Assembly (NCBI GenBank): GCA_004335635.1
Contig: QAXH01005576.1
Coordinates: forward strand, 1 to 45,337
Direction: 5' to 3'
DNA length: 45,337 nt
Origin: Chloromonas sp. AAM2
Taxonomy: Eukaryota; Chlorophyta; Chlorophyceae; Chlamydomonadales; Chlamydomonadaceae
Below are positions 40,581 through 45,337 of this stretch, one piece after another. Under the pieces are notes generated by a model. It had not been told where the DNA came from. It ran no database searches and saw only the letters and a list, made by a program, of their open reading frames with translations. The translations under genes and the position numbers were made by a program. How positions within the stretch are numbered: the stretch's first letter is position 1; each line of letters opens with the position of its first letter.

Positions 40581-42827
40581 CTCCAGATAGCAGGCATGTG
40601 ATGGCGAGCCTACGCAACGCAGTGACGGTCCTGTGTGTGTCGACCTTCATTCAAATAGTGGATCCTGCAAGCTAGCGAGTCAGCCTAAGCGCCACTTGAG
40701 AAAGAGCCTGAGCCTGAGCCACAAGCCGTAGCGTAGGCGCAACGCAGCGATGATTGAGATCATGCTCGAGTTAATGGGGTTAGTGACCTAACCGCTGACA
40801 CAGCAAGACATGCATAGGTAGACATGAGGAGAAACAATCAGCAACCTGATGCTCCATGCAAAACAAAACGGCCACAGAACAACCAGTCATGCTACTATCC
40901 AGCCTGCATGCCCAGGCTCTGCACGGCACCCTTTACATCTCACATACCTTCTGAAGCAGCCTGCGGAAGTCCTGCTGCCTTGGGCTGCCCTGGATCCCGC
41001 ACAACAGGCTTTGAATTATTAGGAGGAACGCCTTTGCGTCGCGGTGCAGACGTGTTTGGGCGCCGGGCGGATGGTCCTGCACTCGACATGCCATGGACGC
41101 TGATTGCACCAAAGACGAACAGCAACTATCTCACCAGGTGTGAAGATTTGAGGCTTGCGAAAGAGAGCAAAGCGAACTGTGGCATGCGATCGTGCCAAGT
41201 AAGCCAAGTGGATGCTTGATGATTAAAAGTAGTGTGAAAGAAACAAAGGTTGTCTGCAACATGCCACATACACTGGAGCCTTGCCTGCCACTGCTGGGAA
41301 ACAAACTAAGACAGAACACTTTGTGGTCACATCTAAGACAGGGTTGCGGTAACCAAGGCAGAACACACATTGAAGCGGCATCTGCAGGTAATGCACCCTT
41401 CTGCTCGTGACCCTACGATTCCAACCGCATTTGCAACTAAGAGCAGAGTCCATGCACATGCAAAGATATACACCATATATACACCAGTATATGTGGTATA
41501 CTACTATACTACTATACTATACTACTATACTATACTACTATACTATACTATACTACTATATGGTATACATATACAGTATATATACACCATCAGCCACACC
41601 CTAGGAATGTCGCAATGCTTCCACACACGCCCACCTCCAGGGTTTTCACAGCCCATACCAACTGTGTACACGTCAATGCATGCACACCCGGCCATTGCCG
41701 CACCTCCCCACCTTCCTCCAGCAATATTGCACGTCCACACACTAGGAGCTCAAGGGATCTAAACTGACTACATGTCAGTGCATTCACACCTGCTTCAGAG
41801 GCGCGTCGAGACTTGGTCAGTATTCGTTGGTCTGGAGAGCGCTGGGAGCCGGCTTGAGGCCCGCCAGGTCCTGGAGCTGTGATTCTCTTTCGAGGCTCCG
41901 ACACTGCATGCACACAGCAGCCAACACACCGCATGTAACACCCACACCCACACCCTCACTACAGAAGCCCACAGGCCTGTCATGGCCTCCCCGAAGTGTA
42001 GGCCATGTAACGAAGCACAAGAACAACGACACAGCTTACACACACACACACGCACACACACACACACACACACGCACACACACACGCACACACACACACA
42101 CGCACACACGCACACCCCTTCAAAACAAGTAGACATAGACGCCCACACACCTGGCTTGTGGGTGTCGCGTGCAGACGCTGCCTTGAGGCCTAGCAGATCA
42201 CTGGCGGCTGCCATCTCGTTGGGCGTGTGCGGCCCGCCCGCCGTCCCGCTGCTCTTGATCTCGCCACCTGACGCCAACAGGCAGAGGAAAGAAGGTTCAA
42301 AGGCGGTAGAAAGGTGTAAAAGGTGAAAGGGATTCAAGGGGTACGAAACCGTGACGCCGAGGCAAATGCAAAGGTAGAAAGAAAGGAAGGCTTAACCTGA
42401 AACGTGAAGAAAAACGTGAAAGAAAGGTCCAGCCCGTGCAGTGGTACCCTGAGAATTGGAAGTGTACTTAAACCCTTGTCAAAAGACCAATAGAAGCGCA
42501 GGCACTAGTCATCCCACCAGTTGGGCTACTCGGTGAAGTCAGAAACCCCCCCATGGTACATTGGCAAAATTGCTTGGCATGCAGCTGTACACAATGGCCC
42601 ATCAATGACACGCTTACAAGCAAGTGCCTGCAGGACAGAGGCGTGCCATCGGCGGCACACTAGCACAGTCTGCAAAGACTGGCTTCTATACACAGGCTTC
42701 TGTACTAGGAATTGTTCAAGTTGACTTTGCGGTTGTTGCTTAGAATGCAGTGGTGACCAATAGGTCACCGAACATCCTTCCCCTCTTTTGTTTTCTTTGA
42801 GCAGTCCTCCCCGGACTGAAGGCCATG

Positions 42828-42861
<34 letters not shown>

Positions 42862-44838
42862 GAACAGCATCTGCACTTGGAGCAGCAAATGCCGGCAGAC
42901 ACGCAAGCATGCACAATCGTGCACAGATGCCCGTTCGCACCTGCACCCGACTCGCAGGCTGTATCATGCACACCTGGTGTGCCGTTTGCTGGGGAGGATG
43001 CAACGTGTAACCGACGGCGTTTCTCCCTGCAGACAGGGCGTGGCAGGTAGCATGTGAGCCAGAATGCGATATAATGAATGGTAATGGTGGTCTTGTGGAG
43101 CCATCCGGGCATCAGTCAAGCAGCTTGATCAGCCGTGAATGTGATCGTGAACGTGATCAGCTGTAAACGTGCTTGTTATTGCCTGCGTGTGTGTGTGTGT
43201 GTAAGTTTGGGGCCGGGCTTGCCTTTTGATTGCCTTCAAACGCCTGTCACACTTTAGACAACGGTCACTCCAACTGGCTCGCCACTGTTTATGAGATCCA
43301 CGACCGAACAGGGCACTGGACAGTGCACTTGAACTGTGCCTCACCGGTTTGTGGGCTCTGATCCGTTACTGGACCGTTTCTTGCCGGCAGGACTCGCAGT
43401 GCCCCCTTCATGCCGCTTGCTGGCGAGCCTGTGCACAGGCTGGTGGTGAGCATTAGCGCTGTGGTACACTGACATAGTGTGAGGTACCAGGACATGTTAC
43501 ACTGTCAGACTGTCACACTGGCAGTGTGTTACACTATGAGACTGTTGTACTTTCAGTGGCACTATAGGGTTATTTCTCCAACTTTGTGATGGATAACAGC
43601 ATTTGTTTGATGACAGTGTGGTGAGCGGTACTGTAAATGCCAGTGACGTTTCTGGTGAGATGAGTTTCCTTGCTCTGATGATGGATGACACCATTCCCTT
43701 CCTGTCGGCATCTGTTTCTTGACAAAAACGTCACGAACATTACGTCACCCATTCAGGACCTGTAAAGGCCGATAAGCCGCCAAACTAGTCACACTCGGAC
43801 CTGCGCAGTCATCTCGCCATGACCTTCGCTTCACTTCACTTTGCTCACCGATGTTCCAAGGCTGTTATCAGCTTGTTGACCGTGTCGATCTTCCGTTCCC
43901 TGCCGTCGATGCGCACGCGCCGATGGAAGTAGTGCATCTTGATCACGTTGTTCGTCCTCTTGCCCTTGTAGGCCTTGCCAGCCTGCAAAAACCGACGAAA
44001 CCGAAATCTAGTAACGTCAAATGAAAAGTGACATGCGCAGCACACAGAACTGTGACCACTCGAGACTATTGTCAGGACAGGGGCATGATTGTACTGTACA
44101 TACGAATTAAAAACAGCCATGTCAGCTCGCCCAACAGGAAGTAATCCGAGAATCGACATCTTTGCACAGTCCATTGGCATGGGGATTCCCTAGAGCCTCT
44201 AATGTTACAAGTACTGCTTATAGCCTCTTGTGAGTTGTTTGTTCGCCTTCCAGGGCAAGCTAGCTTGGCAGAGATGCTGTAAAGTAGCCGGCTCTTTGGC
44301 CAGCACTGCTGGCCGCCATCCACTTACGTAAGCCTCTTTTGAGTTGATTTTGCCCTTGAAGTGCTCAGTCAGCTTCCTTTGTAACAACCAGGTTGCCTTC
44401 TGCAAGTTGGACAGATCAGCAGCATCCAGTTGATGCCACAGTTAGATAGTTGGCTTTGAAGCTGTCGTTCAGATAAGGGGAACTCGGTTTTTGCTCAGGG
44501 TAGGTCAGCTGTGCCTTTTTACGGCTTTCCTGGTGTAAACCTAATGATGATCATAATAATGCTGATATCCAGGCTGATGTCACTAGTAATGATATATGTG
44601 AATAATAATGATAATATTAATAGTAATTAATTGAATACTGTAGTGATAAAAGTAAAAGTAATATTGATATTGATAATAATAACAAGCATAATGTTAATAA
44701 TAACAAGCATACTTGGTGATGACAGGCCAGTGGCGGGCGTCAGCTCACCGCATCTATCTCGAAGGTAGAGGTATCCTGCTCATCCACGTTGGGGTTAATG
44801 GGACCCTCGACCTCAACGTCGCCCTCGCCCTCCATGCC
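39864..44838 (-). CDS. Unrecognised protein: basic N-terminal region, Pro/Gly linker, Ala-rich helical C-terminus
   Basis: Exons in transcript order are 44749-44838, 44328-44399, 43849-43982, 42974-43026, 42151-42267, 41790-41903, 40948-41076 and 39864-40630. Phases match throughout and the total is about 490 residues if the ATG at 44835 starts it. A preceding exon is possible, because the first exon opens with an in-frame codon after an acceptor. The N-terminus is acidic (MEGEGDVEVEGPIN), then a basic helical segment carries KATWLLQRKLTEHFKGKINS, KAYKGKRTNNVIKM, HYFHRRVRIDGRERKI and EKRRRL, which could bind nucleic acid or phosphates. Four consecutive exons with phase-1 introns encode disordered Ser/Pro/Gly linkers (GGPHTPNEM, ITAPGPGGPQAGSQRSPDQR). 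I do not recognise the family. The join to the last exon is the least certain part. Confidence 0.65.
41495..41585. repeat. TATACTAC simple repeat
   Basis: ACTACTATACT units over about 85 bases in the intron between the sixth and seventh exons of the right-hand gene. Confidence 0.9.
42038..42115. repeat. (CA)n/(CACG)n microsatellite
   Basis: CA tract with CG interruptions, ending about 35 bases from the donor of exon 42151-42267. Confidence 0.95.
42711..42862 (+). mobile_element. SINE-like dispersed element, copy 9 (reference copy)
   Basis: The full form runs GGAATTGTTCAAGTTGACTT, GCGGTTGTTGCTTAGAATGC, AGTGGTGACCAATAGGTCAC, a pyrimidine-rich middle, GAGCAGTCCTCCCCGGACTG and AAGGCCATGTAAACAACAAC, ending in (CAA)8. 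The AGTCC-TCCCC-GGACT hairpin near the 3' end and the microsatellite tail resemble SINE architecture. No clear A or B box and no target-site duplication was established. It lies in an intron of the right-hand gene. Confidence 0.7.
44600..44712. repeat. AT-rich AAT/ATA imperfect microsatellite
   Basis: Degenerate TAATAATGATAATA tract in the intron directly downstream of exon 44749-44838 (minus sense), ending in a short duplication of AATAACAAGCATA. Confidence 0.9.
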
Positions 44839-45255
44839 CTGCAAACAAAATGTGCACATTGATGCACGCTGTACATGCATGCACCTGCAAACCATGCCCT
44901 GCGTGTCATGTCCTGCATAGCATGTGCACATGCATGCATGCATGCATCCTCACCTATTGCAGCCTGTGCCTAGTTAGTACTGCATGCAGGCGCGGAAATA
45001 CAGATCGCTACTTTGGGTCGACTAACAGGGTGCAGTTTCCTGAGCGGTTTCTCTAGTTCCACTGTCGTTACACGTGTTTGCTTGATGCCCTGTGTGCCTA
45101 CTGTGATGGCATTGTGCCTACTGCCGGGTCTGCAGCTTGCGGTGCTGCAGGCAGCCTCCGTCACCACTGAGCAAAGCATGAGCATGACAACTCCAGAAGA
45201 AAAAGCACATGGTTTGTCTGTGGTCAGCTTATCCTGGTAGCAGTGAGCCTTGGCC
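44839..45255. other. Upstream intron or 5' region of right-hand gene
   Basis: No supported exon is seen. It contains CATGCATG-type repeats at about 44870-44945. It is either a 5' UTR intron or the first coding intron of the right-hand gene. Confidence 0.5.
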
Positions 45256-45337
45256 CTACCTCGGCCATCCCCTGCCTACCTCGGCCATCCCCTGCCTACC
45301 TCGGCCATCCCCTGCCTACCTCGGCCATCCCCTGCCT
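45256..45337. repeat. 20-bp tandem repeat at right edge, donor-like units
   Basis: CTACCTCGGCCATCCCCTGC is repeated four times, with the last copy cut by the window edge. On the minus strand each unit reads GGGATGGCCGAG then GTAGG, i.e. a possible phase-0 exon end (ATG GCC GAG) with a donor. This would fit the phase-0 start of exon 44749-44838. Confidence 0.85.

Overview
The window is nuclear DNA of a eukaryote, most likely a chlorophyte green alga. The genes are cut into dozens of short exons with clean GT/AG junctions, three of the four gene ends have a TGTAA poly(A) signal on the sense strand 40-70 bases after the stop (the usual chlorophyte signal), and one gene is a recognisable plant-lineage CUE-domain protein. 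I cannot name the species. A Chlamydomonadales alga with an intron-rich, repeat-rich genome would fit, but that is inference. No prokaryotic features, tRNA, rRNA or CRISPR array were seen.

Layout. (1) 367-2269, plus strand: the last exons of a coiled-coil gene that enters from the left. (2) 5126-6902, plus strand: a complete four-exon gene for a 279-residue CUE-domain (ubiquitin-binding) protein. (3) 38203 down to 10074, minus strand: one very large gene that I could assemble exon by exon into 53 coding exons with matching phases at every junction, giving 2,126 residues. It encodes an ankyrin-repeat protein that begins MGAACC, a candidate N-myristoylation/palmitoylation signal, and ends in a helical, charged C-terminal third. 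(4) 44838 down to 39864, minus strand: a gene of unknown function with a basic N-terminal region, Pro/Gly-rich linker exons and a long alanine-rich helical last exon that could instead be a separate intronless gene. Genes 2 and 3 converge on a 3.2 kb spacer holding a 31-bp minisatellite. Genes 4 and 3 run head to tail.

The non-coding part is dominated by short tandem duplications (units of 12 to 151 bp), trinucleotide microsatellites, telomere-like CCCTAA strings and at least nine copies of a short dispersed SINE-like element with a (CAA)n end and a small conserved hairpin. Two assembly gaps (13434-13442 and 30211-30805) both lie inside repeat arrays in introns.

The most unusual signal is a recurrent 'exon-edge echo'. 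About 16 of the roughly 65 exons have one end duplicated, with its splice site, inside the adjacent intron. Donor-side copies always lie downstream of the exon and acceptor-side copies always upstream. Several echoes differ from the real exon mainly at synonymous sites. The simplest reading is a high rate of local tandem duplication in which only events spanning a splice junction are tolerated, but the geometry and the synonymous bias deserve a proper test. No evidence links the genes into one pathway.
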